Shown: positions 7,847-15,017 of the stretch, piece by piece
Numbering within the stretch: the first letter of the stretch is position 1
Layout: the number at the start of each line of letters is the position of its first letter
Origin: an uncultured Alphaproteobacteria bacterium
Lineage (GTDB): Bacteria; Pseudomonadota; Alphaproteobacteria; RF32; CAG-239
Direction: 5' to 3'
DNA length: 22,373 nt
NCBI GenBank assembly: GCA_910585375.1
Contig: CAJUCZ010000009.1
Location: 1 to 22,373 of the forward strand
Notes under the pieces: model-generated
What the model saw: the letters and a program-made list of their open reading frames with translations, nothing else
What the model was told of the DNA's origin: nothing
Database searches by the model: none
Program-made: the position numbers and the translations under genes

Positions 7847-8287
7847 CTACTTTTCTCCCAATAAATCTAACTTGTCAATTCTGCGTTGATGCCGCTCTCC
7901 GCCGAAAGAAGCATTTTCAAAAGCTTCCAAACGGGTAATCACGTCCTCATAACGCATGGTTCTGCCGCCAAACACGACCACATTGGCATTATTGTGTTCC
8001 TTGGCCAGACGGGCAACCTCCTCGCCGTAAAGCAAAGCGGCGCGGATTCCCTTAAAACGGTTGGCTGCAATAGAAATTCCGATTCCAGTTCCGCAAATTA
8101 AAATCCCCCAATCGGCATCTCCCCGCAAAATCTTGTTGCAGGCTGCCGCGGCAATATCCGGATAATCACAGGAGTCGGAAGAATGTGTTCCGACATCGTC
8201 AAGCTGCACGCTTTTTCCCGCATAATATGATTTAATCTGTTCTTTCAGCTCCAGTCCGCCATGATCGGAAGCAATCACAATCTTCAT
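7847..8287 (-). CDS. rpiB: Ribose-5-phosphate isomerase B
   Basis: Interconverts ribose-5-phosphate and ribulose-5-phosphate in the pentose phosphate pathway. The 146-residue product begins MKIVIASDHGGLELKE (Asp8 and His9 of the sugar-phosphate site). It carries GTHSSDSCDYPD and the catalytic CGTGIGISIAANR segment with Cys65, then NNANVVVFGGRTM. The start is supported by AAGGAG four to five bases upstream. It is the first gene of rpiB-glyA, a pairing frequent in alphaproteobacteria. Confidence 0.97.
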   Translation of the reverse strand: MKIVIASDHGGLELKEQIKSYYAGKSVQLDDVGTHSSDSCDYPDIAAAACNKILRGDADWGILICGTGIGISIAANRFKGIRAALLYGEEVARLAKEHNNANVVVFGGRTMRYEDVITRLEAFENASFGGERHQRRIDKLDLLGEK

Positions 8288-8318
8288 CGCTGTCTCCTTT
8301 TCTTATCAAATTGCGCTT

Positions 8319-8347
8319 ATCATAAAAACAACCGCGCACTTGTGCAA
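8319..8347 (-). promoter_or_regulatory. Promoter of rpiB-glyA
   Basis: On the minus strand TTGCAC (8342-8347) and TATGAT (8319-8324) are 17 bases apart and close to consensus. The expected start lies about 25 bases before the rpiB ATG. The AT-rich segment between this and the tRNA promoter (8348-8454) holds nothing else I can identify. Confidence 0.7.
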
Positions 8348-8454
8348 TATTTATTCCCGATTTGCCACAAAAAAATACACAGCGCTCAGAATCTTGATTT
8401 TTAAATATATTTCAAAAAAATCACAAACCTGTGCAAAAAATATAAAAATTTCTC

Positions 8455-8482
8455 TTGACGAGCACAAAAAAAACTGTATATA
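8455..8482 (+). promoter_or_regulatory. Promoter of the tRNA-Cys/tRNA-Asn operon
   Basis: TTGACG (8455-8460) is followed after 16 bases by TATATA (8477-8482); an equally good TATATA starts two bases later with an 18-base spacer. The short leader then runs directly into tRNA-Cys. Confidence 0.75.
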
Positions 8483-8517
8483 TAGAGACACCGAATGAGT
8501 TGAAGGTAGTTCGAATT

Positions 8518-8592
8518 GGCCGGTTGGCAGAGTGGCTCATGCAGAGGACTGCAAATCCTTGTACATCGGTTCAATTCCGGTACCGGCCTCCA
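8518..8592 (+). tRNA. tRNA-Cys (GCA)
   Basis: 75 bases with encoded CCA. The acceptor GGCCGGT pairs with ACCGGCC, and the anticodon stem GAGGA/TCCTT holds a CTGCAAA loop with anticodon GCA. The T arm has loop TTCAATT. The discriminator is T (U73), as expected for a cysteine tRNA. It is followed 12 bases later by tRNA-Asn and shares its transcript. Confidence 0.95.
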
Positions 8593-8604
8593 ACAATTTA
8601 TTAT

Positions 8605-8679
8605 TCCGACTTAGCTCAGCGGTAGAGCAATCGGCTGTTAACCGATCGGTCATCTGTTCGAATCAGATAGTCGGAGCCA
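8605..8679 (+). tRNA. tRNA-Asn (GTT)
   Basis: 75 bases with encoded CCA. The acceptor TCCGACT pairs with AGTCGGA, the D arm contains AGCTCAGCGGTAGAGCA, the anticodon loop CTGTTAA carries GTT, and the T loop is TTCGAAT. The discriminator is G, typical of tRNA-Asn. Confidence 0.95.
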
Positions 8680-8681
8680 AC

Positions 8682-8715
8682 AAAAAAGACCAGTTCAAAC
8701 TGGTCTTTTTCTTTT
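8682..8715 (+). terminator. Rho-independent terminator of the tRNA operon
   Basis: A stem AAAGACCAGT/ACTGGTCTTT with a four-base TCAA loop (8695-8698) is followed by further T bases to 8715. It starts three bases after the tRNA-Asn CCA end. Confidence 0.9.
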
Positions 8716-8786
8716 GCCAATCAATACATATCACAAACAACCAGCCCCGAAAATTAAGCCTATATTCCGAAAAGTTAACCGGCGGG

Positions 8787-9014
8787 TTATTGAATTTTAA
8801 TTTCCTTTTTCGGCTGTTTCTGATAATCCTGAATTTCTTCTTTTACGGCATTGCCGCTGTCTTTAGCCATCTGAGCTGCACCGGTCTCGACAGTATCAAC
8901 CACCTGTCCGACTGTTGTTTTCTCAGTAATGTCACCGTCATAAATTCCTTTTCCGACCAAATAAATCACAATAATCAAAATCAGATAAAACACATATTTC
9001 AAAAAAGTTCCCAT
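8787..9014 (-). CDS. Small single-pass membrane protein, unknown function
   Basis: The 75-residue product starts with a short N-terminus and a strongly hydrophobic segment (about residues 4-20, FLKYVFYLILIIVIYLVG). A hydrophilic tail follows, rich in Lys, Glu, Asp and Gln and probably helical. It contains no cysteine and no motif I recognise. GGGAGA lies six bases before the ATG, and a possible promoter is present upstream. The segment looks like an uncleaved signal anchor, which would put the tail in the periplasm or cytoplasm depending on orientation. The 71 bases between its stop and the tRNA terminator hold nothing identifiable. Confidence 0.7.
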   Translation of the reverse strand: MGTFLKYVFYLILIIVIYLVGKGIYDGDITEKTTVGQVVDTVETGAAQMAKDSGNAVKEEIQDYQKQPKKEIKIQ

Positions 9015-9045
9015 AACATTTCTCCCTAGATGATTTTCTGTAATC

Positions 9046-9073
9046 TAGATAATAATATTTTTCAAATTTTCAA
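9046..9073 (-). promoter_or_regulatory. Possible promoter of the small membrane protein
   Basis: On the minus strand TTGAAA (9068-9073) and TATCTA (9046-9051) have a 16-base spacer. The region is AT-rich, so chance matches are likely. Confidence 0.35.
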
Positions 9074-9074
9074 G

Positions 9075-9600
9075 CCGATATTTTCCTTCTGTCTCCCCAC
9101 CACTATTTTTCGATTCCCCTTTGCTTCTCTTTTCCTTTTTTCTTTCTCTTATTTTACCTTTCCACACTTCTCTTTTATCCTCCCCCACTCTCTCCAAACA
9201 TTTCCCCCATCCTCTCCCTTTTCTCTACTCTCCGACCTGCTTTTCTTTCTCTCTTTCCACTTTTTCCACCCTGCCTCCCCCTTCAATCCCTTCTTCCCCA
9301 CCTCTTCCGCCTCACACTTTACCCATCCAAACTCTTTCCCATTCCAACTTTCTCTCTTTCCACTTTTCCCGCCTCCCTCCTCTCATTTTCCGCCGTTCTC
9401 CCTTGCTCCCACTTCCTTCTTCCGTTCTCCTTCACCCCAGCTTCTTCTCCCTTCCCCTATCTTTCGTTTTTCTCTCACTTTTTTCCTATCCTCTGCCCAT
9501 AATACTTCCCTTTTTCTCTCCTCATACCTCACCCTCTTTAGCCAAAATCCCCTCTGCTTTCTCATCTCTCTGCCCAAAATCTCCATCCGACTTTTCATTA
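9075..9600 (+). other. Long polypyrimidine (C/T-rich) tract
   Basis: About 525 bp is almost entirely C and T on the plus strand. By hand count, 9121-9540 has 57 purines in 420 bases (about 86% pyrimidine). Reading frames stay open here only because stop codons need purines; their translations are low-complexity Ser/Pro/Phe/Leu (plus) or Lys/Glu/Arg/Gly (minus) with no initiation signals. Local direct repeats occur, for example TCTCTCTTTCCACTTTT near 9249 and again near 9350. The tract ends just before the strong promoter of the cysteine-rich gene. I see no gene in it. Such strand asymmetry can favour triplex or R-loop structures; a role here is inference. Confidence 0.85.
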
Positions 9601-9604
9601 TGTA

Positions 9605-9633
9605 TTGACTCTTGCGTTTTCTTGTGCTATAGT
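9605..9633 (+). promoter_or_regulatory. Strong promoter of cysteine-rich gene 1
   Basis: TTGACT (9605-9610) and TATAGT (9628-9633) have a 17-base spacer, very close to sigma-70 consensus. The whole element, including spacer bases, resembles the promoter at 17551-17579 upstream of the second cysteine-rich operon. Transcription would start near 9640, giving a leader of about 285 bases. Confidence 0.85.
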
Positions 9634-9641
9634 GACATCAG

Positions 9642-9852
9642 TATTAACCATTCCGGGCACGCTGCTGTTCAGATAAAGAAAAAAGCAACCTGCTCGGCAG
9701 GCGGCCGAACGTCGGCAGCGATCGGTTTATACAGTGCCTTAGAGACCGCGATGCTTCGGCGGTAATTTATGACAAAGTATGTGCTTTGAATAACAACAGA
9801 AAAAGAATTTTTATTAACCATTCTGGGCACGCTGCTGTTCAGATAAAGAAAA
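9642..9852 (+). repeat. Duplicated 41-bp leader element (9642-9682 and 9812-9852)
   Basis: The two 41-bp copies begin TATTAACCATTC and end AGATAAAGAAAA. They differ at one base (CCGGG versus CTGGG) and are 170 bp apart. A diverged third copy lies at 17579-17624 in front of the second operon. Downstream of copy 1 are a small hairpin CCTGC-TCG-GCAGG and very short ORFs, including one at an ATG followed by only three codons. The layout suggests a duplicated leader, or the remnant of a gene lost between the copies. Only copy 1 has a good promoter. Confidence 0.85.
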
Positions 9853-9924
9853 GAACAACGTGACAGCTTTGGCACGGCGTTGACAGCCGACCGGGTAAAG
9901 CACGTTTGCTTTGGGAGGAAGCCG

Positions 9925-10962
9925 ATGAAAAACATTAACAGAAATATGCTACACATGAAACTAAACTCTGCGGTATCAGTCTTGGCTGTGGCCGCTGCTT
10001 TCTCGGTCTTCCTCCCGCCCTCCAACGCTTATTGTGGTATCTGTTTCCTGCCTGATTGTCAGGATGAAGACTTGGCCGGCGGCGGCGGGAACATGAATAT
10101 GAACGAAGATACTGCCTTTTGTGAAAGCAAAGGCTTTACCTATTATGCTTCAGGTAAATGTCCGCAGTATTATGCTAAAGTTGCGGAATGTAACCGGGAT
10201 GACCATTATCTTAAATGCGATGCTCAGACTTGGTGTAAGCAAAACGGATATAACACGACCTCATGTTCTATCCCGAACTATGTTGACCAGCCCTGTCCGA
10301 GTTACGGTTCCCTTTACAAAGGTTGTAAAAGAGACAATGACCGCGCATGTAAGGAAACCGGTTTTACCAAGACTTGTCCGTCAGGTCAGAAGCTTAAAAA
10401 GAACTCCGGCCGCTGCTCCTATGATTCTTCTTATGGAACATGTTGCAAGCCGTCCGGTTGTCCGGCTTATACTTCGCTGTCCTCTTCATCCTACGGCACG
10501 AACGGTACCGACGGCTGCGAGTATGCCTGCTACTACACCTGCAACATGAACTGTCCGTCCGGAACTTCAACCTCAAACCCCGGAGGCTGCGGCGGGTCGA
10601 CCCGTAACGGATGTAATACAAAGACTTGTTATTATCCTTATCAATCTTGTTGTACGCCTTATGGTGATGAAAGCGGATGCAACTGCTATTCTTGTTCCGA
10701 CGGGTGCGGCGGTACCAGAAAATGCTGTTCGTCTTGTCCTAAACCAAGGTGCACCGGACCGGCTAACGGTTTGGTTGTTTACCCTTGTCAACAGACTGGA
10801 TCAGGCTGGAAATATGACGGCCAATACTATACTTACGGCGATGATTGCGAAACTTCATTTCAAGCCCGTTTTCAATATTCCGGTTATGACAGTTCTCTGT
10901 CCGAATGCTTAAGCCGGCGAGGATGCGGCAGCAGCAACACGGATTGCTATCCCTGGAACTGA
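9925..10962 (+). CDS. Cysteine-rich secreted protein 1
   Basis: The 345-residue protein has 39 cysteines (about 11%), all after the signal peptide. Residues 1-35 form a signal peptide with likely cleavage SNA|YC. The mature N-terminus carries CFLPDC, shared with the protein at 17706. Three modules follow (about 66-98, 104-134, 142-174). Each opens with Cys, three residues and Gly-Phe/Tyr, and closes with a Y-x-x-C pattern such as SRDETY-like DDHYLKC, SLYKGC or SYDSSYGTCC. The C-terminal half is a different domain with CC pairs and Gly/Ser-rich spacers. The high cysteine content and export suggest disulfide-stabilised folds in periplasm or on the surface. The start is set by GGGAGGA five bases upstream of 9925; an upstream in-frame TTG has no support. 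I recognise no named family. Confidence 0.9.
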   Translation: MKNINRNMLHMKLNSAVSVLAVAAAFSVFLPPSNAYCGICFLPDCQDEDLAGGGGNMNMNEDTAFCESKGFTYYASGKCPQYYAKVAECNRDDHYLKCDAQTWCKQNGYNTTSCSIPNYVDQPCPSYGSLYKGCKRDNDRACKETGFTKTCPSGQKLKKNSGRCSYDSSYGTCCKPSGCPAYTSLSSSSYGTNGTDGCEYACYYTCNMNCPSGTSTSNPGGCGGSTRNGCNTKTCYYPYQSCCTPYGDESGCNCYSCSDGCGGTRKCCSSCPKPRCTGPANGLVVYPCQQTGSGWKYDGQYYTYGDDCETSFQARFQYSGYDSSLSECLSRRGCGSSNTDCYPWN

Positions 10963-10975
10963 CATATCGGCACAC

Positions 10976-11006
10976 AAAAAGGCGGCTCTTTTCAGAACCG
11001 CCTTTT
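10976..11006 (+). terminator. Bidirectional terminator between convergent genes
   Basis: The stem AAAAGGCGG/CCGCCTTTT has a 12-base loop. With A and T runs on either side it can act in both directions, for the cysteine-rich gene on plus and the TPR gene on minus, whose stop is at 11017. Confidence 0.85.
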
Positions 11007-11016
11007 CCTTAACTTT

Positions 11017-11973
11017 CTATTCCGCACTTTCTGCCGGCTTTTCGTCCGCCGGAATAATATCCGGCAACTCGCCGATAGCTTTCTTGCGTTTTAACTTATT
11101 TACAAACTTGATTGAGCGCTGGGCATCCCATTTTTTCTTGCCCTCTTCACGTTGAAAAATCTGCTTGTAAATTTCTATAGCCTGATCAAACTCGGACAAT
11201 TTTGTCAGACAGCTTGCCAATCCGTCATAAAGCTTGTGATGATAACGGTTATTAATCATCATCTGAGCCTTTTTATAACATTTCAAAGCATCATTAAACT
11301 TCATCATTTTCTGATATACAAAACCGATGCTGATCCATGCCTGAATTTCATGAGAATCAATATTCAGAATTTTGGTAAAACATTTAATGGCGGAATTATT
11401 ATCGCCCATCAGTTGATAAGTCACGCCGACACCATTCCATGCCTTGATGTTGGTCTTGTCATTTGCCAACACTTTTTTAAAGAACGAAATTGCCCGGTCA
11501 TATTGTTTAAGCTTTTGCAGGGTAACGGCCACACTGAGCAGAGTCTGAATATGCTTCGGATCAATCTTCATGGCCTGTTCCAACACATCCAAAGCTTCCT
11601 TATAAGAAAACATATGCTGCAACGCAATCGCCTTGCCGTTCAGGGCTTCCAAAGAAGTCTTGTCAATAGCGACTGCCTGATTAAAGCAGTCAATTGCATC
11701 TTTATACAACCCGCGCATGCTGAGGGTCACGCCTTTGTTGTTCAAAACTTCGACTGAAGACGGATTAAGCTCAAGCGCCATGTCAAAACACTCCACGGCT
11801 TCCGTATAACGGCTCATTTTCTGAAAAGCAAAACCTTTACTGTTCAAAGCTTTCCACGATTGCGGCTGTTCTTCAATCACAATATCAAACTGATCAATCG
11901 CCTCACGATACATTCCTTGATCGAGCAACTCCTGGCCTCTTTTATAGGCCCCGTTTTCATTTGATTTTACCAT
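11017..11973 (-). CDS. Tetratricopeptide-repeat protein
   Basis: The 318-residue protein has about eight consecutive 34-residue TPR units, roughly residues 5-275, with repeated patterns such as EALNGKAIALQHMFSYKEAL and ALELNPSSVEVLNNKG. A charged, lysine-rich C-terminus ends in a Pro/Glu/Ala tail. TPR stacks bind partner proteins; no enzymatic domain is present. No signal peptide or membrane segment is visible, so it is probably cytoplasmic. AAGAGA lies before the ATG. It has its own promoter just after the DUF58 gene and ends at the terminator shared with the cysteine-rich gene. Partner unknown. Confidence 0.93.
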   Translation of the reverse strand: MVKSNENGAYKRGQELLDQGMYREAIDQFDIVIEEQPQSWKALNSKGFAFQKMSRYTEAVECFDMALELNPSSVEVLNNKGVTLSMRGLYKDAIDCFNQAVAIDKTSLEALNGKAIALQHMFSYKEALDVLEQAMKIDPKHIQTLLSVAVTLQKLKQYDRAISFFKKVLANDKTNIKAWNGVGVTYQLMGDNNSAIKCFTKILNIDSHEIQAWISIGFVYQKMMKFNDALKCYKKAQMMINNRYHHKLYDGLASCLTKLSEFDQAIEIYKQIFQREEGKKKWDAQRSIKFVNKLKRKKAIGELPDIIPADEKPAESAE

Positions 11974-12018
11974 AACACATCTCTTCTCAAATTATAGTTC
12001 AGAATAATTCCCATTGAT

Positions 12019-12046
12019 AACATAGCACAAAACGGCATAATGTCAA
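12019..12046 (-). promoter_or_regulatory. Promoter of the TPR gene
   Basis: On the minus strand a perfect -35 TTGACA (12041-12046) and -10 TATGTT (12019-12024) are separated by 16 bases. It begins nine bases past the DUF58 stop, which separates the TPR gene from the moxR operon. Confidence 0.7.
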
Positions 12047-12054
12047 GACCAAGC

Positions 12055-13008
12055 TTAAATAATCTGCATTTGTTTATAAAGAGGCATATCCGTACGGATT
12101 TCAATACACCGACATGAAAATTTGTGGCAAAAATCCCGAAAATCATGACGTTTTTCTTCAAAATACCGGCGATATTCCTGCCGAAAACGCATATTTCCGG
12201 AATCAAACACCAGTTTCTGACCGTCATATTCCGCCATATATTCGCCTTTGCGCGGCGCCAGTTCTTCCAAAACATCAAAAATGTTCACACAATACAGATT
12301 GGTTTTGCGCGCCAAAGCAACCAAAGACTTATGCAATTCCGCTTTCTCACCGATAAAATCGCTCAACACAAAAACAATGGCATTATGCCGGACGTTTTTT
12401 TGCAAAATTTGCAGCGGCTTTGCCAAACTCTGGCTTTCGGCCGTTTGTTTTTCCACAACCCACCGTGTTGTTTCAGAAATTTTTTTCAAAACCGCCAATA
12501 TACCGGCCCGATGATTTTGAGGTCTGAAAAAACAACTGTCCCGCCCGTCAAAAATCAGGCATCCGAAACGGTCTTTATTCTCCAAAGACATCCAGCCGAG
12601 CAACGCTGCAATTTTTGCAGCAGACACGGATTTCAATTCATTTTGAGTACCAAACAGCATCTTCGGAGACAAATCAAGCAGCACAAAAACCTCCCGGTCG
12701 CGTTCTTCGGCAAACAATTTCGTATAAGGCTGCATTTTGCGCGCCGTAACCCGCCAGTCAATATCCCGCACATCATCGCCGAAACTGTACGGCCGGATTT
12801 CCTCCATTTCAATCCCGCGCCCCTTAAAAGCCGACTTCACATCGCCGGCATAAGCCGAAGTCGCCAGACGCGTCTGCGGATTGCGCAGATAGGCCGTATA
12901 ATGGCGTTGCTCCATCAGCTCTTCCGGAGTCGCAAACAAACCATTGCCTGAGTGTTTTTGTTCCGTTTTTCCGAACCAGCGGCGGGCTAACTGTCTGACA
13001 CTTTTCAT
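12055..13008 (-). CDS. DUF58 domain protein (MoxR partner)
   Basis: The 317-residue protein has the DUF58 hallmark from about residue 66: the G-x-EMEEIRPYSFGDDVRDIDW stretch, then RVTARKMQPYTKLFAEERD, then VFVLLDLSPKMLFG. The fold is related to von Willebrand A domains. The MIDAS-like motif reads D112-L-S114-P-K116, so the second serine of DxSxS is missing and metal binding may be weak or lost. DUF58 proteins are commonly encoded beside MoxR AAA+ ATPases, as here, and are thought to work with them in assembly or activation of protein complexes. AAGGAG precedes the ATG, which lies 12 bases after the moxR stop. No membrane segment is evident. The client is unknown. Confidence 0.93.
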   Translation of the reverse strand: MKSVRQLARRWFGKTEQKHSGNGLFATPEELMEQRHYTAYLRNPQTRLATSAYAGDVKSAFKGRGIEMEEIRPYSFGDDVRDIDWRVTARKMQPYTKLFAEERDREVFVLLDLSPKMLFGTQNELKSVSAAKIAALLGWMSLENKDRFGCLIFDGRDSCFFRPQNHRAGILAVLKKISETTRWVVEKQTAESQSLAKPLQILQKNVRHNAIVFVLSDFIGEKAELHKSLVALARKTNLYCVNIFDVLEELAPRKGEYMAEYDGQKLVFDSGNMRFRQEYRRYFEEKRHDFRDFCHKFSCRCIEIRTDMPLYKQMQII

Positions 13009-13020
13009 CCCAAAGCTCCT

Positions 13021-13986
13021 TTACGGCAGCGGCACCAGTTTCAAAAGCCCTGTAATGACGTCATCTGTAGTTTCCCCTTCGGCCAAAGCCTCAAAACTCA
13101 GAATAATGCGATGGCGCAAAACATCATAAACCACGGACTGAATATCCTCCGGCGTCACAAAATCGCGCCCTTCCAGCCAAGCGTTTATCTTGGCGCAGCG
13201 GTCAAGGGCAATCGTCGCTCTCGGGCTGGCGCCGTACAGGACCTGACCGGCCAGTTTTGAATCATATCTTTCCGGCTTGCGGGTCGCCACAATCAGCTGC
13301 ACCAGATATTCCTCAATCGCCTCGCTCGTATGCACGGACAAGACCTCGCGGCGGGCAGCCAGAACATCGGCAATATCCAACTGCGGCTTATCAGCCGTCT
13401 TCCCTTCATCCAAAACCTCTCCGCGCACCAGTTTGAGAATTTTCCTCTCCGAAGCGGCATCCGGCTGATCAATTTTAATATACATCAAGAAGCGGTCCAA
13501 CTGGGCTTCCGGCAGATTATACGTCCCTTCATGCTCAATCGGATTTTGCGTTGCCATAACCATAAACAGTTCCGGCAAAACATATCTTTTTCCGCCGACG
13601 CTGACCTGGCGCTCCGCCATAGCCTCCAACAACGCAGCCTGAACCTTTGCCGGCGCGCGGTTGATTTCATCGGCCAGAACCAGATTGGCAAACACCGGCC
13701 CCGCCCGAAACTCAAACTCGCCTTTCTGCGCCACATAAATATCGCTTCCGACAATATCCGACGGCAACAAATCCGGAGTAAACTGAATCCGGTTGTATTT
13801 GGCGCTGATCTGTGAAGCCAGAGTCTTGATTGCCTTTGTTTTCGCCAACCCCGGCGCCCCTTCGACCAGAGCATGGCCGTCTGCCAGCAGGGTTATCAGC
13901 AACTTTTTGTTAAGCTCCTCCTGCCCGATGATTTTTCCATCCATATATTTCTGCAATGCAATAATTTTATCTCTGGTTTCAGACAT
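13021..13986 (-). CDS. MoxR-family AAA+ ATPase
   Basis: The 321-residue protein has Walker A GAPGLAKT (43-50), Walker B LVLADEINRAP (102-112, Asp106-Glu107) and sensor segment MVMATQNPIEHEGTYNLPEAQ. It also has the conserved LDRFLM and SPRATIALDRCA regions and a C-terminal lid domain. MoxR ATPases act as chaperones in the maturation of protein complexes together with DUF58 or VWA proteins. GGGGTGAG lies before the start, 15 bases after the TPR stop, so the three genes TPR-moxR-DUF58 form one operon. The VWA-membrane (BatA/BatB-like) genes often found in such operons are not next to it. Confidence 0.95.
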   Translation of the reverse strand: MSETRDKIIALQKYMDGKIIGQEELNKKLLITLLADGHALVEGAPGLAKTKAIKTLASQISAKYNRIQFTPDLLPSDIVGSDIYVAQKGEFEFRAGPVFANLVLADEINRAPAKVQAALLEAMAERQVSVGGKRYVLPELFMVMATQNPIEHEGTYNLPEAQLDRFLMYIKIDQPDAASERKILKLVRGEVLDEGKTADKPQLDIADVLAARREVLSVHTSEAIEEYLVQLIVATRKPERYDSKLAGQVLYGASPRATIALDRCAKINAWLEGRDFVTPEDIQSVVYDVLRHRIILSFEALAEGETTDDVITGLLKLVPLP

Positions 13987-14001
13987 TTATTCTCACCCCT
14001 G

Positions 14002-14940
14002 TTAATTCGCCATACGGTTCAAAAAATCATAATATTCATTCAAGACCACGTTTTTCATCACGTCGTTTTGCAAAAAGTCAAACAGCTCAATGGCTTTTTT
14101 ATAATGCATTTTGGCTCTTTCCCAATCGCCTTTTTCACTGTCAAAAGCCTCGACTCTTGCCAGATAAAGCAAAGCCTCGGCCTCGGCAAAATGGTGTTCG
14201 ACCTTGCCGTAAAGATAAACGGATTTCATCAGCGCCTTGCGGGCATTGGCAATATCGCGGATAATATAACGCAGGCAGCCGATAGCCGACAACGCGCTTG
14301 CCTCGCCGAGCAAATCGCCGTTTTCACGATACAAATCGCGGCATTTTTCCAAAAGGTCGTGTGCACGGTCATAATTGCGCTTTTTCATCTCCAAACGCGC
14401 CATTGCCCGAAGCACGGCGGCTTCTTTCAGCGTAACATTGTCCGCCTCAAACAGCTCTGCCGCCTTGGCATATGCTTTAAGCGCCTCTTCTTCGCGGTTT
14501 TGCATCATGTAAATGTAAGCTTCCTGATCATAAGCCTCGCCGAGAAGATCGCGGCTGCCGGTATCGGCCAGAACTTCCCGCGCCTGATAAAGCGTTTTCA
14601 ATGCTTTGTCATAATCATTGGCCGCCGCATAAACCTTTGACAGGCGAATAAGAACATCCCCGTGGGTAATACTGCCGTCCGCCAAATCGGATACCAATTC
14701 TGCAGCCGCCTTCAGCGATTTTTCTGCCTTATCGAAATTGTCAAGGCTGAGTTCCAATTCTCCCAAACGGCTTAATACAAAAGCCTCGCCTTGCGGATCA
14801 TCTTTTTTATCATAGAGTTCCGCCGCCTTCACATATTTGCTGCGGGCTTCGTCATAATTCCCCTGTTTCCAGAAATCATCGCCTTCCTGAAAAGTTTTAG
14901 ACGCTTCGGTAACATATTTTCCCTGATTTGTTCTCGGCAT
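14002..14940 (-). CDS. TPR protein, first gene of the moxR operon
   Basis: The 312-residue protein is formed of TPR-like helical repeats over nearly its whole length. Several are of the longer type (about 40 residues, for example GEAFVLSRLGELELSLDNFD and GEASALSAIGCLRYIIRDIA). I chose the ATG at 14940 (MPRTNQGKY) over an upstream one at 14994 because AAAGGAG lies seven bases before it and the longer form adds an unlike, hydrophobic stretch overlapping the promoter. No signal peptide is visible with this start. As leader of an operon with moxR and the DUF58 gene it probably serves as an adaptor for that complex; this is inference from position. Confidence 0.9.
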   Translation of the reverse strand: MPRTNQGKYVTEASKTFQEGDDFWKQGNYDEARSKYVKAAELYDKKDDPQGEAFVLSRLGELELSLDNFDKAEKSLKAAAELVSDLADGSITHGDVLIRLSKVYAAANDYDKALKTLYQAREVLADTGSRDLLGEAYDQEAYIYMMQNREEEALKAYAKAAELFEADNVTLKEAAVLRAMARLEMKKRNYDRAHDLLEKCRDLYRENGDLLGEASALSAIGCLRYIIRDIANARKALMKSVYLYGKVEHHFAEAEALLYLARVEAFDSEKGDWERAKMHYKKAIELFDFLQNDVMKNVVLNEYYDFLNRMAN

Positions 14941-14953
14941 GAAAAAAACTCCT

Positions 14954-14981
14954 TTGCAATCTGTCAATATTATTATATATA
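14954..14981 (+). promoter_or_regulatory. Possible promoter of uvrD
   Basis: TTGCAA (14954-14959) and TATATA (14976-14981) have a 16-base spacer, upstream of the uvrD ATG at 15018. It overlaps the divergent promoter of the TPR-moxR operon. Confidence 0.5.
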
Positions 14982-15000
14982 TGGCGTAATACAAAAAAAA
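14972..15000 (-). promoter_or_regulatory. Possible promoter of the TPR-moxR-DUF58 operon
   Basis: On the minus strand a consensus TATAAT (14972-14977) stands about 30 bases before the TPR ATG. The matching -35 position holds only TTTTTT, so the assignment rests mostly on the -10. Confidence 0.4.
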
Positions 15001-15017
15001 ACAAGAAGTTTAAAAAG

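Noticed and set aside
9030..9765. Long open frames on the plus strand and a Lys/Glu/Arg-rich frame on the minus strand
   Set aside because: They exist because the polypyrimidine tract lacks purine-containing stop codons. Composition is low-complexity, there is no ribosome-binding site, and several frames are open at once.
9786..9814. Second promoter in front of leader copy 2 (TTGAAT, 17 bases, TTTTAT)
   Set aside because: The -10 is poor and the spacing match is easily found by chance in AT-rich DNA.
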